A stretch of DNA of 64,000 bases from Giesbergeria anulus (GCF_900111115.1 NZ_FOGD01000001.1:614910-678909); one strand, 5' to 3'. Positions 1 to 11,379 are shown, counted from the first letter of the stretch. Notes: generated by a model from the letters alone, not told the origin. Made by a program: numbers and translations.

Positions 1-1349
1 TTACCGACGTGACCGCACGCAAGCGTGAAGAAATGTCTGCACGCCGCCTTGCCGTGACAGACCCACTGACCGGCTTTGCCAACCGCGAAGGTTTGTTTCA
101 GGCCCATGCCTGCCTCAATGCGGCCAGTGACGCCCCGTTTGCCGTGGTAATGATTGATCTCGAAGGGTTCAGACAAATCAACGATGCACTGGGGTTTAGC
201 GTAGGAGATCAGGTACTGTTGATGGCAGCCAACCGCATTCGTGAAGCGGCCCACCCTGACTCTTTCTTAGCCAGAGTAGGGGGTGACGAGTTCGTCATCA
301 TCCTGCGCAGCCTGGGAGAACATGACACCGTCGAAACCTGGATCAATAACCTGCAAACGCGGTTGAGCAAACCCTACAAAACCGATACCACGCCCATCTC
401 TATGGGCTCCAGTGCTGGTATTGCCCTGTTTCCCCACGATGGCACAGATATACAAAATCTGCTGCATTGTGCCAAACTGGCATTGGGCAGCGCCCATGAC
501 TCCCGCCACGGGGTGCAAACCAACCCATACCTGTTCTTCCATCCAGAATTGCTCAAACAGGCTGAATACCGTCGGCGCCTAGAAGACGATCTGCGTCTGG
601 CTGTCGAGCAGCGGGAGTTGAAACTGGTATTTCAGCCGATTGTCGATCTGCGCACGGGCCTGCTGGCCGGTGCCGAGGCACTGTTGCGCTGGCAGCATCC
701 TGAACGCGGTGCTATTTCGCCAGAAGTATTCATTCCACTGGCCGAACGTATTGGCCTGATTGGAGAAATTGGACGTCAGGTGCTGAACGAGGCTTGTCGC
801 CAAGCGGCCCACTGGCGTCAAGATGGACTCGATATCTATGTTTCTGTCAATGTATCGGCCAGCCAGATTCCCGAAGAATTGCCCCCAGAATCCATCTTAG
901 AAACTCTACGCCGCCACGGTCTGCCCAGTCAGGCCATTGCCCTCGAAATCACCGAAGGCGTTTTGATGGGCAATATCTCCGTGGTTCAAAATTGGATTGC
1001 ACAATTGCGCGCCGCTGGTCTGCGCATTTACTTGGATGATTTTGGTACCGGCTATTCGTCACTGTCGTATCTGAAGCGTTTTCCGATGGACACTGTCAAG
1101 GTCGATAAATCGTTCATCATGGACATGAGCGATGACCACACACTGGTAGACGCCATCATCACCATGACGGGCAGTTTGGGACTCACTGTGGTGGCAGAAG
1201 GGATTGAGGAAATTGAACAACTCGACCTGCTGCGTGCTATGGGCTGTGGTTACGGCCAAGGGTATCTTTTTTCGCGGCCGGTAGCCGCAGCCGACTTTAT
1301 GGCTACGGCCAGACGTATCAATACCGACATGGCCAGAAGCGCGGCATAG
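1..1349 (+). CDS. GGDEF-EAL domain c-di-GMP signalling protein (5' end outside window)
   Basis: C-terminal part of a bifunctional cyclic-di-GMP protein. The frame is open to the left edge and reads into the phrase TDVTARKREE, typical of the end of a PAS domain joined to GGDEF, so the GTG at 9 is probably not the start. The GGDEF domain follows; its signature is intact (RVGGDEF, codons 279-293), so diguanylate cyclase activity is possible, though no clear RxxD inhibitory site lies just upstream. The EAL domain begins near 620 with AEALLRW and keeps DDFGTGYSS and VVAEGIE, the metal-binding and catalytic landmarks of c-di-GMP phosphodiesterases. Which activity dominates cannot be read from sequence. 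The gene converges on carB and ends at a hairpin terminator. Confidence 0.93.
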   Translation, partial: TDVTARKREEMSARRLAVTDPLTGFANREGLFQAHACLNAASDAPFAVVMIDLEGFRQINDALGFSVGDQVLLMAANRIREAAHPDSFLARVGGDEFVIILRSLGEHDTVETWINNLQTRLSKPYKTDTTPISMGSSAGIALFPHDGTDIQNLLHCAKLALGSAHDSRHGVQTNPYLFFHPELLKQAEYRRRLEDDLRLAVEQRELKLVFQPIVDLRTGLLAGAEALLRWQHPERGAISPEVFIPLAERIGLIGEIGRQVLNEACRQAAHWRQDGLDIYVSVNVSASQIPEELPPESILETLRRHGLPSQAIALEITEGVLMGNISVVQNWIAQLRAAGLRIYLDDFGTGYSSLSYLKRFPMDTVKVDKSFIMDMSDDHTLVDAIITMTGSLGLTVVAEGIEEIEQLDLLRAMGCGYGQGYLFSRPVAAADFMATARRINTDMARSAA

Positions 1350-1362
1350 CCATAAGAAAAAA

Positions 1363-1386
1363 GCCCCTGCTTATCAGGGCAGGGGC
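1363..1386 (-). terminator. Intrinsic terminator of carB (minus strand)
   Basis: An 8-bp GC stem (1363-1370 with 1379-1386) and an 8-nt loop. Read on the minus strand it is followed by a run of six T, as expected for the end of carAB. Its 1381-1386 arm is also part of the plus-strand hairpin described next. Confidence 0.8.
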
Positions 1387-1415
1387 CTTGTGGTGGGCAC
1401 ACAGGCCCCTTTTTT
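1381..1415 (+). terminator. Intrinsic terminator of the GGDEF-EAL gene (plus strand)
   Basis: Stem AGGGGCCT (1381-1388) with AGGCCCCT (1403-1410), extendable by TGTG/CACA with a bulge, then a T run 1410-1415. It shares its left arm with the minus-strand carB terminator, so the two hairpins are mutually exclusive structures in opposite transcripts. Confidence 0.75.
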
Positions 1416-1422
1416 CTGGCTA

Positions 1423-4400
1423 TCAGGCAGCGTGCAATTGCGCGTGCATTTCCTGCACCGAAATCACATCGAGTTGATCCATGTGCTTCATGCCCTCGAC
1501 GGCCGCCTCGGCACCAAAGATGGTGGTGAAAGTGGTGACGCGGGCCAACAGCGAACTGGTACGGATAGCACGCGAATCGGCAATGGCGTTGCGGCGCTCT
1601 TCTACCGTGTTAATGACCATAACAATGTCATTGTTCTTGATCATGTCCACGATATGTGGGCGGCCTTCGGCCACCTTGTTCACCACCTGCACCGGCACAC
1701 CGGCTTCGGCAATGGCGGCTGCGGTGCCCTTGGTAGCACACAGGGCAAAGCCCATAGCCACCAGTTCGCGGGCAATAGCCACGGCACGGGGCTTATCGTT
1801 GTTTTTCACGGTCAAGAAGACCTTGCCCGATGTAGGCAACTTGGTGCCTGCGCCCAGCTGACTCTTGACAAAAGCCTCGCCAAAGGTCTTGCCCACGCCC
1901 ATCACTTCGCCGGTAGACTTCATCTCAGGGCCAAGGATGGTATCAACACCAGGGAACTTGACAAACGGGAACACCGCTTCTTTGACGCTGAAATACGGCG
2001 GTGTCACTTCCTTGGTGATGCCTTGGCTAGCCAGCGTTTGCCCGGCCATGCAGCGCGCTGCCACCTTAGCCAATTGGATACCCGTGGCTTTGGAAACGAA
2101 CGGCACGGTGCGCGAGGCACGCGGATTCACTTCGAGCACATAGATGACATCTTGGCCGTCGGCTTCTTGAATCGCAAACTGCACATTCATCAGGCCGACC
2201 ACATTCAAGCCTTGGGCCATGGCTGCCGTTTGGCGCTTGATCTCATCGACCGTGGCCTTAGACAGGTAATACGGTGGCAGCGAACAGGCCGAATCGCCCG
2301 AATGCACGCCCGCTTGCTCAATGTGTTCCATCACGCCGCCAATAAAGACTTGGCCGGTGTGGTCGCGCACGCAGTCCACATCGCACTCAATGGCGTTGCT
2401 CAAGAAGCGGTCGAGCAGCACAGGGCTGTCGTTGCTCACCTTGACCGCTTCGCGCATATAGCGCTCTAGGTCGCGCTGCTCGTGGACGATTTCCATCGCC
2501 CGGCCACCCAACACATAGCTGGGGCGCACCACCAGCGGATAACCCAGCGCGGCGGCTTTTTCTAGCGCATCGGGTTCGGTACGGGCGGTGGCATTGGGCG
2601 GCTGCTTGAGGTTCAGCTCGTGCAGCAGCTTTTGGAAGCGCTCGCGGTCTTCGGCGGCGTCGATCATATCGGGGCTGGTGCCGATGATGGGCACGCCTTC
2701 GGCCTCTAAGCCCAGCGCCAGCTTGAGCGGCGTTTGGCCGCCGTACTGGACAATCACGCCCACCGGCTTTTCTTTATCGACGATTTCCAGCACGTCTTCG
2801 AGCGTCACCGGCTCAAAATACAGGCGGTCAGAAGTGTCGTAGTCCGTCGAGACGGTTTCGGGGTTGCAATTGACCATGATGGTTTCGTAACCATCTTCGC
2901 GCATCGCCAAAGCGGCGTGAACGCAGCAGTAGTCAAACTCGATACCTTGGCCGATACGGTTGGGGCCACCGCCCAGCACCATGATCTTTTTCTTGTCGGT
3001 CGGCTCGGCCTCGCACTCTTCTTCGTAGGTTGAGTACAGGTAGGCAGTGTTGGTAGCAAACTCAGCGGCGCAGGTATCCACGCGCTTGTACACCGGGCGC
3101 ACGTTCAGGGCGCGGCGCTGGTCGCGCACGGCCTTTTCGGTGGTCTTGAGCAGCTTGGCCAAGCGGCGATCTGAGAAACCCTTCTTTTTCAGCGCCAGCA
3201 GGGTGGCGGCATCCAATTGGGCCAGGGCGGCGTCAGGGTGGCTGGCCGTGAGTTGATCCAGTTCCAGCTCAATTTTGACGATTTCTTCGATCTGCACCAA
3301 GAACCACTTGTCGATTTTGGTCAGGTCGTGGACTTCATCCACCGACAGGCCCATCGCAAAGGCATCGCCCACGTACCAGATACGCTCAGGGCCGGGCTCG
3401 CCCAGTTCTTTTTCCAAGATTTCGCGGTCTTGGGTTTTTTCGTTCATGCCATCCACGCCCACTTCCAAACCGCGCAGGGCTTTTTGGAAGGACTCTTGGA
3501 AGGTACGGCCCATCGCCATCACTTCGCCTACCGACTTCATTTGCGTGGTGAGGCGGTTGTCGGCAGCGGGGAATTTTTCAAAAGCAAAACGCGGAATCTT
3601 GGTGACCACGTAGTCAATCGACGGCTCAAACGAGGCCGGAGTCGCGCCGCCGGTGATTTCGTTCTTCAGCTCATCGAGGGTATAGCCCACCGCCAGCTTG
3701 GCCGCCACCTTAGCAATCGGGAAGCCTGTGGCCTTAGAGGCCAGCGCCGAGGAGCGCGACACACGCGGGTTCATCTCAATCACGACCATGCGGCCATCTT
3801 TGGGATTGATGGAGAACTGCACGTTGGAGCCGCCGGTATCGACGCCAATCTCGCGCAGCACAGCCAAACTGGCGTTGCGCAGGATTTGGTACTCTTTGTC
3901 GGTCAGGGTTTGTGCCGGGGCCACGGTGATCGAGTCGCCAGTGTGCACACCCATCGGGTCAAGGTTTTCAATCGAGCAGATGATGATGCAGTTGTCCGCC
4001 TTGTCGCGCACCACTTCCATCTCGTACTCTTTCCAACCCAGCAACGACTCTTCAATCAGCAGCTCGTTGGTGGGCGAAGCTTCCAAACCGCGCTTGCAGA
4101 TGGTTTCAAACTCTTCGGGGTTGTAGGCAATGCCGCCGCCGGTGCCACCCAGCGTAAAGCTGGGGCGAATGACGGTGGGGAAGCCCACGCTCTTTTGCAC
4201 CGCCCACGCTTCTTCCATGCTGTGGGCAATGCCCGAGCGCGCCGAGCCCAGACCAATTTTGGTCATGGCGTCTTTGAACTTGAGGCGGTCTTCGGCCTTG
4301 TCGATGGCCTCGGGGGTCGCGCCAATCAGCTCAACCTTGTATTTTTCTAGCACGCCGTGGTGCCACAAGTCCAAGGCGCAATTGAGCGCCGTTTGGCCGC

Positions 4401-4671
4401 CCATCGTGGGCAAAATGGCGTCGGGGCGTTCTTTGGCAATGATCTTCTCGACCGTTTGCCAAGTAATCGGCTCGATATAGGTAACGTCGGCGGTGGCCGG
4501 GTCAGTCATGATCGTGGCAGGATTGCTGTTGATCAGAATGACCTTGTAGCCTTCTTCGCGCAGGGCCTTGCAGGCTTGCACGCCGGAATAGTCAAACTCG
4601 CAGGCTTGGCCGATGATGATCGGGCCAGCGCCAATGATGAGGATTGATTTGAGGTCGGTGCGCTTTGGCAT
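1423..4671 (-). CDS. carB: Carbamoyl-phosphate synthase large subunit
   Basis: Catalyses carbamoyl phosphate formation from bicarbonate, ATP and the ammonia channelled from CarA, feeding pyrimidine and arginine synthesis in the cytoplasm. At 1082 aa it has the usual full length. The N-terminus carries [20 protein letters not shown], and the second synthetase half repeats this as [20 protein letters not shown] near residue 567, showing the duplicated ATP-grasp architecture. The C-terminal ~140 residues form the MGS-like allosteric domain. The ATG overlaps the carA stop by one base (TAATG), implying translational coupling. No frameshift or missing domain is seen. Confidence 0.98.
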   Translation of the reverse strand: MPKRTDLKSILIIGAGPIIIGQACEFDYSGVQACKALREEGYKVILINSNPATIMTDPATADVTYIEPITWQTVEKIIAKERPDAILPTMGGQTALNCALDLWHHGVLEKYKVELIGATPEAIDKAEDRLKFKDAMTKIGLGSARSGIAHSMEEAWAVQKSVGFPTVIRPSFTLGGTGGGIAYNPEEFETICKRGLEASPTNELLIEESLLGWKEYEMEVVRDKADNCIIICSIENLDPMGVHTGDSITVAPAQTLTDKEYQILRNASLAVLREIGVDTGGSNVQFSINPKDGRMVVIEMNPRVSRSSALASKATGFPIAKVAAKLAVGYTLDELKNEITGGATPASFEPSIDYVVTKIPRFAFEKFPAADNRLTTQMKSVGEVMAMGRTFQESFQKALRGLEVGVDGMNEKTQDREILEKELGEPGPERIWYVGDAFAMGLSVDEVHDLTKIDKWFLVQIEEIVKIELELDQLTASHPDAALAQLDAATLLALKKKGFSDRRLAKLLKTTEKAVRDQRRALNVRPVYKRVDTCAAEFATNTAYLYSTYEEECEAEPTDKKKIMVLGGGPNRIGQGIEFDYCCVHAALAMREDGYETIMVNCNPETVSTDYDTSDRLYFEPVTLEDVLEIVDKEKPVGVIVQYGGQTPLKLALGLEAEGVPIIGTSPDMIDAAEDRERFQKLLHELNLKQPPNATARTEPDALEKAAALGYPLVVRPSYVLGGRAMEIVHEQRDLERYMREAVKVSNDSPVLLDRFLSNAIECDVDCVRDHTGQVFIGGVMEHIEQAGVHSGDSACSLPPYYLSKATVDEIKRQTAAMAQGLNVVGLMNVQFAIQEADGQDVIYVLEVNPRASRTVPFVSKATGIQLAKVAARCMAGQTLASQGITKEVTPPYFSVKEAVFPFVKFPGVDTILGPEMKSTGEVMGVGKTFGEAFVKSQLGAGTKLPTSGKVFLTVKNNDKPRAVAIARELVAMGFALCATKGTAAAIAEAGVPVQVVNKVAEGRPHIVDMIKNNDIVMVINTVEERRNAIADSRAIRTSSLLARVTTFTTIFGAEAAVEGMKHMDQLDVISVQEMHAQLHAA

Positions 4672-5834
4672 TACTTCTTCTCCATCAGCGCGGTGAAGCG
4701 GTCAAACAGGTAGGCGATGTCGTTCGGGCCGGGCGAGGCTTCGGGGTGGCCCTGAAAGCAGAAGGCGGGCTTGTCGGTGCGCTCTAGGCCTTGCAGCGTG
4801 CCATCAAACAAGCTGATGTGCGTGGCACGCAGGTGGGCGGGCAGCGATTGCAGTTCTACCGCAAAACCGTGGTTTTGGCTGGTGATGCTGACGCGGCCAT
4901 TGTCCAAGTCTTTGACCGGGTGGTTGGCACCGTGGTGGCTGTTGTCCATCTTGAAGGTTTTGGCCCCAGAGGCCAGCGCCATGATTTGGTGGCCCAAGCA
5001 GATACCAAACGTGGGCACGCCTGACTCAATGATGGTTTGCGCAGCGGCAATGGCATAATCGCAAGGCTGCGGATCGCCGGGGCCGTTGGACAAAAAGACG
5101 CCATCGGGGTTGAGGGCCAGCACTTCGGCGGCAGGGGTTTTGGCGGGCACCACCGTGAGCTTGCAGCCGCGTTCGGCCAACATGCGTAAGATGTTTTTCT
5201 TGACGCCAAAATCATAGGCCACCACATGGAAACGTGGGGCAGTCTGCTGGCCGTAACCTTGGCCCAGCTTCCACTCGGTCTGATCCCAAGCATAAGGAGC
5301 AGCCGTAGTGACGACTTGGGCCAAATCCAAGCCCTTCATGGGGGGGGCGGCTTTGGCAGCGGCAATGGCCTCGTCAATACGTGCCTGCGTCACCACTTCA
5401 CCCACGGCCAAACCAACGATGGCACCGTTTTGCGCGCCTTGGCTGCGCAACAGGCGGGTCAGCTTGCGGGTGTCGATGTTAGCAATCGCCACTGTGTTCT
5501 CGCGCACTAAGTACTGCGAGAGCGTTTCGGTGGAGCGGAAATTGCTGGCCAGCAAGGGCAGGTCTTTGATGATGAGGCCTGCGGCGTGGACTTTGTCGGC
5601 TTCGATGTCCTCGGCATTGACACCATAGTTGCCAATGTGCGGATACGTGAGGGTCACGATCTGCTGGCAATAGCTGGGGTCGGTGAGGATTTCTTGGTAG
5701 CCGGTGATGGAGGTGTTAAACACCACTTCACCAACGGTGGTGCCAGTGGCACCGATCGAATTGCCGATAAAGACCGTGCCGTCTGCGAGCGCCAGAATGG
5801 CGGGCGGGAAGGTTCCCTGTAGAGACAAAAGCAC
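4671..5834 (-). CDS. carA: Carbamoyl-phosphate synthase small (glutaminase) subunit
   Basis: Class I glutamine amidotransferase subunit that hydrolyses glutamine and passes ammonia to CarB. The catalytic cysteine lies in FGICLGHQI and the partner histidine in [11 protein letters not shown] chose the GTG at 5834 (387 aa, starting [11 protein letters not shown]) because a GGAG ribosome-binding site sits six bases upstream and family members start at this point; an in-frame ATG at 5894 would add 20 residues unlike the family. It is the first gene of carA-carB, and a perfect TATAAT box lies about 125 bases upstream. Confidence 0.96.
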   Translation of the reverse strand: MLLSLQGTFPPAILALADGTVFIGNSIGATGTTVGEVVFNTSITGYQEILTDPSYCQQIVTLTYPHIGNYGVNAEDIEADKVHAAGLIIKDLPLLASNFRSTETLSQYLVRENTVAIANIDTRKLTRLLRSQGAQNGAIVGLAVGEVVTQARIDEAIAAAKAAPPMKGLDLAQVVTTAAPYAWDQTEWKLGQGYGQQTAPRFHVVAYDFGVKKNILRMLAERGCKLTVVPAKTPAAEVLALNPDGVFLSNGPGDPQPCDYAIAAAQTIIESGVPTFGICLGHQIMALASGAKTFKMDNSHHGANHPVKDLDNGRVSITSQNHGFAVELQSLPAHLRATHISLFDGTLQGLERTDKPAFCFQGHPEASPGPNDIAYLFDRFTALMEKK

Positions 5835-5960
5835 TGGGTTCTCCGGTTTGGTTACGGGCACGCCCAGCGGAGCAGGAGACAGGATGGGTCTCATGCAAAA
5901 GCTCTTGTGGGGGTCGGCTATGAAGCTGCGCTAGGCGTAAGGGATGCGTAAAAGCCGCCC

Positions 5961-5966
5961 ATTATA
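5961..5966 (-). promoter_or_regulatory. Candidate -10 box of the carAB promoter
   Basis: Perfect TATAAT on the minus strand between the upstream methyltransferase gene and carA. No good -35 hexamer is visible at 16-18 bases, so it may depend on an activator. It predicts a leader of roughly 120 nt before the GTG start of carA. Confidence 0.5.
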
Positions 5967-6015
5967 GCCAATGGCAATGATTTCCCCATGACAGTTGCAG
6001 GGAAAACCCGCAGCG

Positions 6016-6810
6016 TTAAATGGCTGAAGCGGGGGCAAAGGCCGCTACGGCGCTGGCGTGCAAGCAGATGGCTGCCGCTGCGGCCACATTGAGCGATTCT
6101 TCGCCGCCGGGCTGGGCAATGCGCACCGACAAGGCAGCACGGGCCGCCACAGCATCACCTACGCCTTGACCTTCGTGGCCCAAGGCCCACGCACAGGGCC
6201 AAGGCAAGGCTTGCTGCTGGATGAGCTCGCCTTGGTGCGAGCTGGTAACGATCAAGGGCATTTGCAAGGCATCCAAAGCCTCTGGCTGCAAGCCCTCGAT
6301 CAGGCGCAAACCAAAATGGGCACCCATACCGGCGCGCAGCACCTTGGGTGCCCACAGCGCCGCTGTGCCCTTGAGCGCCAACACCTGCACAAAGCCAAAG
6401 GCAGCAGCACTGCGCAAAATAGAACCTACATTGCCTGCATCTTGCACCCTGTCTAGCACCACCGTGGACACATCAGGCAACACCGCAGGGGCGGCAGCGT
6501 AATCCATCACATAGCCCATCTGCGCGGGGGACTCTAAGCCGCTGATGTCGGCAAACAAAGCATCGGCCAGCACCACCACCCGGCCAGCACCCTGCACCCA
6601 AGCTGGGGGCGCTACCGGCCAGAAAGACTCAGTAAACACCGCTATTGCTGGGCGCAAGCCACGGGCCAAAGCGGCGCGGCAGAGATGATCGCCCTCCAAC
6701 CACACCCGGCCCTGCTTGCGATAAGCGGTGCTGTCTTGGGCCAGACGGCGCAAATCTTTGAGCAGGGCGTTATCGCGCGATTGGATATGGGTGACGGAAG
6801 GAGCGGTCAT
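6016..6810 (-). CDS. TrmH/SpoU-family RNA 2'-O-methyltransferase
   Basis: SPOUT-class S-adenosylmethionine-dependent RNA ribose methyltransferase of 264 aa, probably acting on rRNA or tRNA in the cytoplasm. The N-terminal ~95 residues resemble the substrate-binding domain of RlmB-like enzymes. The catalytic half carries [26 protein letters not shown] and [10 protein letters not shown], the three SpoU motifs that form the knotted cofactor site. The ATG overlaps the rnhB stop (ATGA), so it is the last gene of the long rpsB-to-rnhB cluster. The exact nucleotide target is not decided by sequence, so no symbol is given. Confidence 0.9.
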   Translation of the reverse strand: MTAPSVTHIQSRDNALLKDLRRLAQDSTAYRKQGRVWLEGDHLCRAALARGLRPAIAVFTESFWPVAPPAWVQGAGRVVVLADALFADISGLESPAQMGYVMDYAAAPAVLPDVSTVVLDRVQDAGNVGSILRSAAAFGFVQVLALKGTAALWAPKVLRAGMGAHFGLRLIEGLQPEALDALQMPLIVTSSHQGELIQQQALPWPCAWALGHEGQGVGDAVAARAALSVRIAQPGGEESLNVAAAAAICLHASAVAAFAPASAI

Positions 6811-7451
6811 AAAACGTTGGGTAGGCTGGCAGACGCCCGTTGGGCCTTAGCCACCGGGGCAAAAGAGCTGCGGTGCAGTGGGCAAGGGCCATGTTCTTGC
6901 AAAGCTGCCAGATGGGCCGCCGTGCCATAGCCCTTGTGCAGGGCAAAGCCATATTGCGGATACTGGGCATCGGCTTGGACACACCAACGATCCCGAAACA
7001 CCTTAGCCAAAATGGAAGCTGCCGAAATTGCAGGAACCAAGGCATCGCCCTTGACAATGGCCTCGGCGGGCATATCGAGTTGGGGCAGGCGGTTGCCATC
7101 GACCAGCGCCATCGCAGGCTTGAGGCGCAGCCCGAGCACAGCACGGCGCATGGCCAACAAGGTGGCCTGCAAGATATTCAGGCGCTCGATTTCTTCGACG
7201 CTGGCTTGGGCAATGCTGCAACACAGGGCCTTGGCGCGGATTTCATCAAACAGCGCCTCGCGCCGGGTGGCAGTGAGCTTTTTGGAATCGGCCAAACCAG
7301 CAATCGGATACAACTCGTCCAAAATAACGGCAGCAGCCACCACCGGCCCTGCCAAGGGGCCGCGCCCAGCCTCATCCACCCCGGCCACTAAGCCGGGCGG
7401 ATGCCACGGTAAACAGTGCTGCTCAGGCAGCGAGAACTTGTCGGATGGCAT
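6807..7451 (-). CDS. rnhB: Ribonuclease HII
   Basis: Endonuclease that cuts the RNA strand of RNA-DNA hybrids and removes misincorporated ribonucleotides. At 214 aa it has the family length. The motif [15 protein letters not shown] near residue 24 carries the first catalytic Asp and Glu. Conserved DSKKLT follows, and the DGN and KGD segments contribute further metal ligands. The start at 7451 overlaps the end of lpxB by 29 bases, and no better internal start precedes the DEAGRG motif. The downstream methyltransferase overlaps by four bases. Confidence 0.95.
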   Translation of the reverse strand: MPSDKFSLPEQHCLPWHPPGLVAGVDEAGRGPLAGPVVAAAVILDELYPIAGLADSKKLTATRREALFDEIRAKALCCSIAQASVEEIERLNILQATLLAMRRAVLGLRLKPAMALVDGNRLPQLDMPAEAIVKGDALVPAISAASILAKVFRDRWCVQADAQYPQYGFALHKGYGTAAHLAALQEHGPCPLHRSSFAPVAKAQRASASLPNVL

Positions 7452-8583
7452 CGGCAGCTAAAACAGAAGTGTTGCGGCGCAAACTGTGGTGCAAGGCGGT
7501 AAAGCGCTGGTGCAGCGCAGCGATACGCTCAGGGGCCTGCTGACGTGCATCGAGCCATTCGAGCGCAGCCTTAGCCAGTGCCTGTGGCGTGGCCGCCTCT
7601 TGCAAAAGCTCAGGCACGACAAACTCGCCACACAGGATATTCGGCAGGCCGACCCACGGCTGCAACTGCTTGCGCTTCATCAATTGCCAGCTCAGAGCCT
7701 GCATGCGGTAGGCAATGACCATAGGGCGTTTGAACAAAGCGGCCTCGAGGGTGGCAGTGCCGCTGGCGATCAGCGTACAGTCACAAGCGGCCAGCACGGT
7801 ATGCGATTGCCCGGTCAGCACCTGCACTGCGCCCTGCAAGCCAGCGGCCTGCACCATGCGCTCAATAGTCGGGCGCTGGGCAGGCGCAGCGGGCAGCACC
7901 AGCTTAATGCCCGGATGGGCCTGCCGCACCAAAACGGCAGCCTGCAAGAAAGTGGGAGTGATGTATTTGACTTCTGCGCCCCGGCTGCCGGGCAACAGGG
8001 CAAGCACGGTATCTTCGGGCTGCAAGCCCAAAGCGGTACGTGCCGCTGCACGGTCAGGCTCTAAGGGAATCACACTGGCCAAAGGATGCCCGACATAGCT
8101 AGCGGCAATACCGTGGCGGGCCAACAACTCAGGCTCAAACGGAAAGACACACAACACATGGTTGGCAGCACGGCGGATTTTTTCTACCCGCTCGGCCCGC
8201 CAAGCCCAAATAGACGGGCAAATGAAATGCACTGTTTTGACACCCGCTGCGCGCAAATCGGTCTCTAAGCCCAAATTGAAATCTGGGGCATCGACACCAA
8301 TGAATACGTCGGGCTTGTTTTGTAACAGACGCGTGCGCAGCTGGCGGCGAATCTGGATGATCTCACCCAAGCGACGCAGCACTTCAAGGCTATAACCATG
8401 CACTGCCAGCTTATCGCTGGGCCACCAAGCCTCAAAACCACGCTGAACCATTTGCGGGCCACCAATACCTTGGCTGGGCAGGCCGGGCCAGTGCTGCTGC
8501 AAGCCATCGAGCAACAGCCCAGCGAGCAAATCGCCAGAGGCTTCGCCCGCCACCATCGCGATGCGCGGTAGATGTTTACTCAT
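7423..8583 (-). CDS. lpxB: Lipid-A-disaccharide synthase
   Basis: Glycosyltransferase (GT19) that condenses UDP-diacylglucosamine with lipid X to form the beta-1,6 disaccharide of lipid A, at the inner face of the cytoplasmic membrane. At 386 aa it is full length. The N-terminus shows [17 protein letters not shown] and IGGPQM. Later signatures include [18 protein letters not shown] with YVGHPL, and [10 protein letters not shown], all hallmarks of LpxB. It starts eight bases after the lpxA stop and overlaps rnhB, consistent with the conserved lpxD-fabZ-lpxA-lpxB operon. Confidence 0.97.
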   Translation of the reverse strand: MSKHLPRIAMVAGEASGDLLAGLLLDGLQQHWPGLPSQGIGGPQMVQRGFEAWWPSDKLAVHGYSLEVLRRLGEIIQIRRQLRTRLLQNKPDVFIGVDAPDFNLGLETDLRAAGVKTVHFICPSIWAWRAERVEKIRRAANHVLCVFPFEPELLARHGIAASYVGHPLASVIPLEPDRAAARTALGLQPEDTVLALLPGSRGAEVKYITPTFLQAAVLVRQAHPGIKLVLPAAPAQRPTIERMVQAAGLQGAVQVLTGQSHTVLAACDCTLIASGTATLEAALFKRPMVIAYRMQALSWQLMKRKQLQPWVGLPNILCGEFVVPELLQEAATPQALAKAALEWLDARQQAPERIAALHQRFTALHHSLRRNTSVLAADAIRQVLAA

Positions 8584-8591
8584 GCCCCAGC

Positions 8592-9386
8592 CTAGCGCGC
8601 AATACCGCGTGTGGAAGCTGCTAAAAAGGCCAGCAGCAAAGCAATATCGTCTGCCGCTTCGGGGTGGCTGGCTGGCATGTCGGCAATGGCGTTGCGCGCT
8701 AACTCCAACGTTAAACCTTGGCGATAGAGTAGCCGGTGCATCTGCTTGATAGCAGCCACGCGCGCCGTTGAGAAGCCCCGGCGGCGCAGCCCTTCTGCAT
8801 TGAAACCGCGCACCGCCAGCGGGTTGCCATCGACCATCATGAACGGCGGCACGTCCTGCGAGATATGGCTGGCAAAACCCGCCATGACGTGGGCCCCCAC
8901 CTTGGTGAATTGGTGCAGCCCCGTGAGGCCACCAATGATGGCGTAATCACCCACCTGCACATGGCCTGCCAGCGTGGCATTGTTGGCTAAGATGGTTTGG
9001 TTGCCCACTACACAGTCGTGGGCAATGTGGACATAGGCCATGATCCAATTGTCATCGCCAATGGTGGTCACGCCTTGGTCTTGCACCGTGCCGGTATTGA
9101 AGGTGCAAAACTCGCGGATGGTGTTGCGATTGCCAATCACTAACCGGGTAGGCTCGCCTGCATACTTTTTGTCTTGCGGGGCAGCTCCCAGCGAGGCAAA
9201 TTGAAAAATGCGGTTGTCTTGCCCAATGGTGGTGTGCCCCTCGATCACACAATGGGCACCCACCGTGGTGCCAGCCCCCACCGTGACATGGGGGCCAATC
9301 ACCGCGTAAGGCCCAATGGTGACGCTGCTGTCTATCTGCGCGCTAGCATCTACCAGCGCCGTAGAGTGAATCGTGCTCACAGCCAA
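8592..9386 (-). CDS. lpxA: UDP-N-acetylglucosamine acyltransferase
   Basis: First enzyme of lipid A synthesis, transferring a 3-hydroxyacyl chain from acyl carrier protein to UDP-GlcNAc. The protein is 264 aa. Residues 1-190 are hexapeptide repeats of a left-handed parallel beta-helix trimer (for example [20 protein letters not shown]), followed by a short alpha-helical C-terminus. The conserved [10 protein letters not shown] segment carries the catalytic histidine region. It lies between fabZ (16-base gap) and lpxB (8-base gap). Confidence 0.97.
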   Translation of the reverse strand: MAVSTIHSTALVDASAQIDSSVTIGPYAVIGPHVTVGAGTTVGAHCVIEGHTTIGQDNRIFQFASLGAAPQDKKYAGEPTRLVIGNRNTIREFCTFNTGTVQDQGVTTIGDDNWIMAYVHIAHDCVVGNQTILANNATLAGHVQVGDYAIIGGLTGLHQFTKVGAHVMAGFASHISQDVPPFMMVDGNPLAVRGFNAEGLRRRGFSTARVAAIKQMHRLLYRQGLTLELARNAIADMPASHPEAADDIALLLAFLAASTRGIAR

Positions 9387-9402
9387 AACCTACCACTCCA
9401 GC

Positions 9403-9843
9403 TTAGGCCACGCTGCGCATGGTACACATCAGCTCGGCTTCGCAGGCCACTTCTTCGCCCACACGGCCCACGCCCTTGAACTTCCAGATGCCGCCGCGCA
9501 CCCGGTCAATGGTGATGTCGAGGATAAGCTGGTCGCCCGGCTCTACCGGACGCTTAAAACGTGCGCTGTCAATGCCCACAAAATAATAGATATTGTTCTC
9601 ATCGGGCACCTGCCCCATCGCATCAAAGGCCAACAAGCCAGCAGCTTGGGCCAGTGCCTCTAAGATCAGCACGCCCGGCATGACCGGACGGCCCGGAAAA
9701 TGCCCGGTAAAGTAAGGCTCATTGAACGTGACGTTCTTGATTGCCCGGATGCGCTGGTTGCGCTCCAACTCCAGCACCCGATCCACCAGCAAAAAAGGAT
9801 AGCGGTGGGGCAGTTGCTTAAGAATTGCGTGAATATCCATCAT
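9403..9843 (-). CDS. fabZ: 3-hydroxyacyl-[acyl-carrier-protein] dehydratase
   Basis: Hotdog-fold dehydratase of the elongation cycle of type II fatty acid synthesis. At 146 aa it has the usual length. [13 protein letters not shown] opens the domain, and [20 protein letters not shown] holds the catalytic His and Glu. Placement between lpxD and lpxA is the standard proteobacterial arrangement, where FabZ and LpxA compete for the same 3-hydroxyacyl-ACP pool. Confidence 0.97.
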   Translation of the reverse strand: MMDIHAILKQLPHRYPFLLVDRVLELERNQRIRAIKNVTFNEPYFTGHFPGRPVMPGVLILEALAQAAGLLAFDAMGQVPDENNIYYFVGIDSARFKRPVEPGDQLILDITIDRVRGGIWKFKGVGRVGEEVACEAELMCTMRSVA

Positions 9844-9855
9844 GATCGATTCCGT

Positions 9856-10833
9856 TCAGGCTGCGTCAAGGCCGCGCTCTAGCGCCTTGATGCGTTCACG
9901 CAGCCGGTGTAGTTGTTTGAGGGTGGCGGCGTTTTTTTCCCAATGGGCATTGTCGTCCATCGGAAAAAAGCCGGTGTAATGCCCAGCACGGTTGATAGAG
10001 TGGCTGACCACCGTAGCGGTCGATACATTGACACCATCAGCTAATGTTAAATGCCCTAACACCATGGCGGCACCGCCAATGGTGCAATGCGCGCCAATGT
10101 GGGTACTACCGGCGACACCTGCACAACCCGCCATCGCAGTGTGGCGGCCCACACGCACGTTGTGGCCAATTTGCACCTGATTATCGAGCTTAACGCCGTC
10201 TTCAATCACCGTGTCTTGCAATGCACCCCGGTCGATACAGGTATTGGCGCCAATTTCGACATCATCGCCAATACGCACCGCACCCAGTTGTTCAATTTTG
10301 AGCCACTGTCCACCTTGGGGCGCAAAACCAAAGCCATCGGCACCAATCACCACCCCTGGATGCAAGATGCAGCGCGCACCAATGTGGCAGCCCTCGCTGA
10401 CCGTAACCCGCGACTTGAGCACCGTGCCCGCACCAATCACGGCCCCGCGCTCGACCACACACAACGGGCCAATGCTAGCCGTAGGGTGTACCACGGCGGC
10501 AGCATCGACCACCGCGCTGGGGTGAATACCTACAGGCACTGGGGTACCGTAGCGCTGCTTCCACAGTTGCGTCACACGGGCAAAATAAACATACGGATCG
10601 TCAGCAACGATGCAGGCACCGCGCTGCAACGCCAGCTCGCGCAACGCCGGGGCCACAATGACACAGGCCGCCTGGGAGGCGGCCAGCTGCTGCCGGTAAC
10701 GGGGATTGCTCAGGAAGCTCAGCTCCTGCGGCCCAGCCACCTCCAGCGGGGCCAGACGCTCTATTGGCACTTGGGGGTTGCCCTCTAGGCTGCCTCCCAA
10801 GGCCGCCACAATATCACCCAGCAATAAGCTCAC
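9856..10833 (-). CDS. lpxD: UDP-3-O-(3-hydroxyacyl)glucosamine N-acyltransferase
   Basis: Third acyltransfer step of lipid A synthesis. The 325-aa protein has an N-terminal uridine-binding domain (about residues 1-100, with [13 protein letters not shown]), then a hexapeptide left-handed beta-helix (about 105-290), then a helical tail rich in Leu, Arg and Lys. [15 protein letters not shown] contains the conserved catalytic histidine region. It sits 27 bases after skp and 12 bases before fabZ. Confidence 0.97.
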   Translation of the reverse strand: MSLLLGDIVAALGGSLEGNPQVPIERLAPLEVAGPQELSFLSNPRYRQQLAASQAACVIVAPALRELALQRGACIVADDPYVYFARVTQLWKQRYGTPVPVGIHPSAVVDAAAVVHPTASIGPLCVVERGAVIGAGTVLKSRVTVSEGCHIGARCILHPGVVIGADGFGFAPQGGQWLKIEQLGAVRIGDDVEIGANTCIDRGALQDTVIEDGVKLDNQVQIGHNVRVGRHTAMAGCAGVAGSTHIGAHCTIGGAAMVLGHLTLADGVNVSTATVVSHSINRAGHYTGFFPMDDNAHWEKNAATLKQLHRLRERIKALERGLDAA

Positions 10834-10860
10834 GCGCCACCCACCTGCCAGCGCTGCGAC

Positions 10861-11379
10861 TTACTTGGCTGCGGCTGCATTCAGCGCCTTAATCACTTTG
10901 TCGGTGATGTCGTGCTTAGGGTTGATGTACACCGCCTGATCCAAAATGACGTCGTACTTTTCAGCCTCAGCCACCTGTTTGACCACCTTGTTAGCACGCT
11001 CCAAGACTTGGGCCAGTTCTTCGTTTTTGCGGGCGTTGAGGTCTTCTTGGAACTCACGGCGTTTGCGTTGCAGATCACGGTCTTGATCGACCAATTGGCG
11101 CTGGCGGGCAATGCGTTGGCTTTCGGCCATAGTCGGGGCTTCGCGCTCAAACTTTTCGGTGGCCGTCTTTAGAACGTTGCCTTGGTCAATGATTTCCTTG
11201 TCGCGGCGGGAGAACTCTTGCTCTAAGCGGCCTTGGGCGGCCTTGGCGGTACCTGCTTCACGGAAGATACGGTCGGTATTGACAAAACCGGCCTTGAATT
11301 CTTGGGCCTGCACCGGAGCGGCCACAGCCAAAGAACCGAGCAACAGAGCCAAGGGCAGGGAGCGAGAAAGTGTTTTCAT
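10861..11379 (-). CDS. skp: Periplasmic chaperone Skp/OmpH family
   Basis: Small periplasmic holdase that keeps unfolded outer-membrane proteins soluble on their way to the BAM complex. The 172-aa precursor has a Sec signal peptide (basic start, Leu/Ala-rich core, probable cleavage after AQA near residue 25). The rest is a long charged alpha-helical coiled-coil region (about 60-125) typical of the Skp tentacles. Its ATG overlaps the bamA stop by one base (TAATG), so the chaperone is translationally coupled to the insertase it serves. Confidence 0.93.
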   Translation of the reverse strand: MKTLSRSLPLALLLGSLAVAAPVQAQEFKAGFVNTDRIFREAGTAKAAQGRLEQEFSRRDKEIIDQGNVLKTATEKFEREAPTMAESQRIARQRQLVDQDRDLQRKRREFQEDLNARKNEELAQVLERANKVVKQVAEAEKYDVILDQAVYINPKHDITDKVIKALNAAAAK

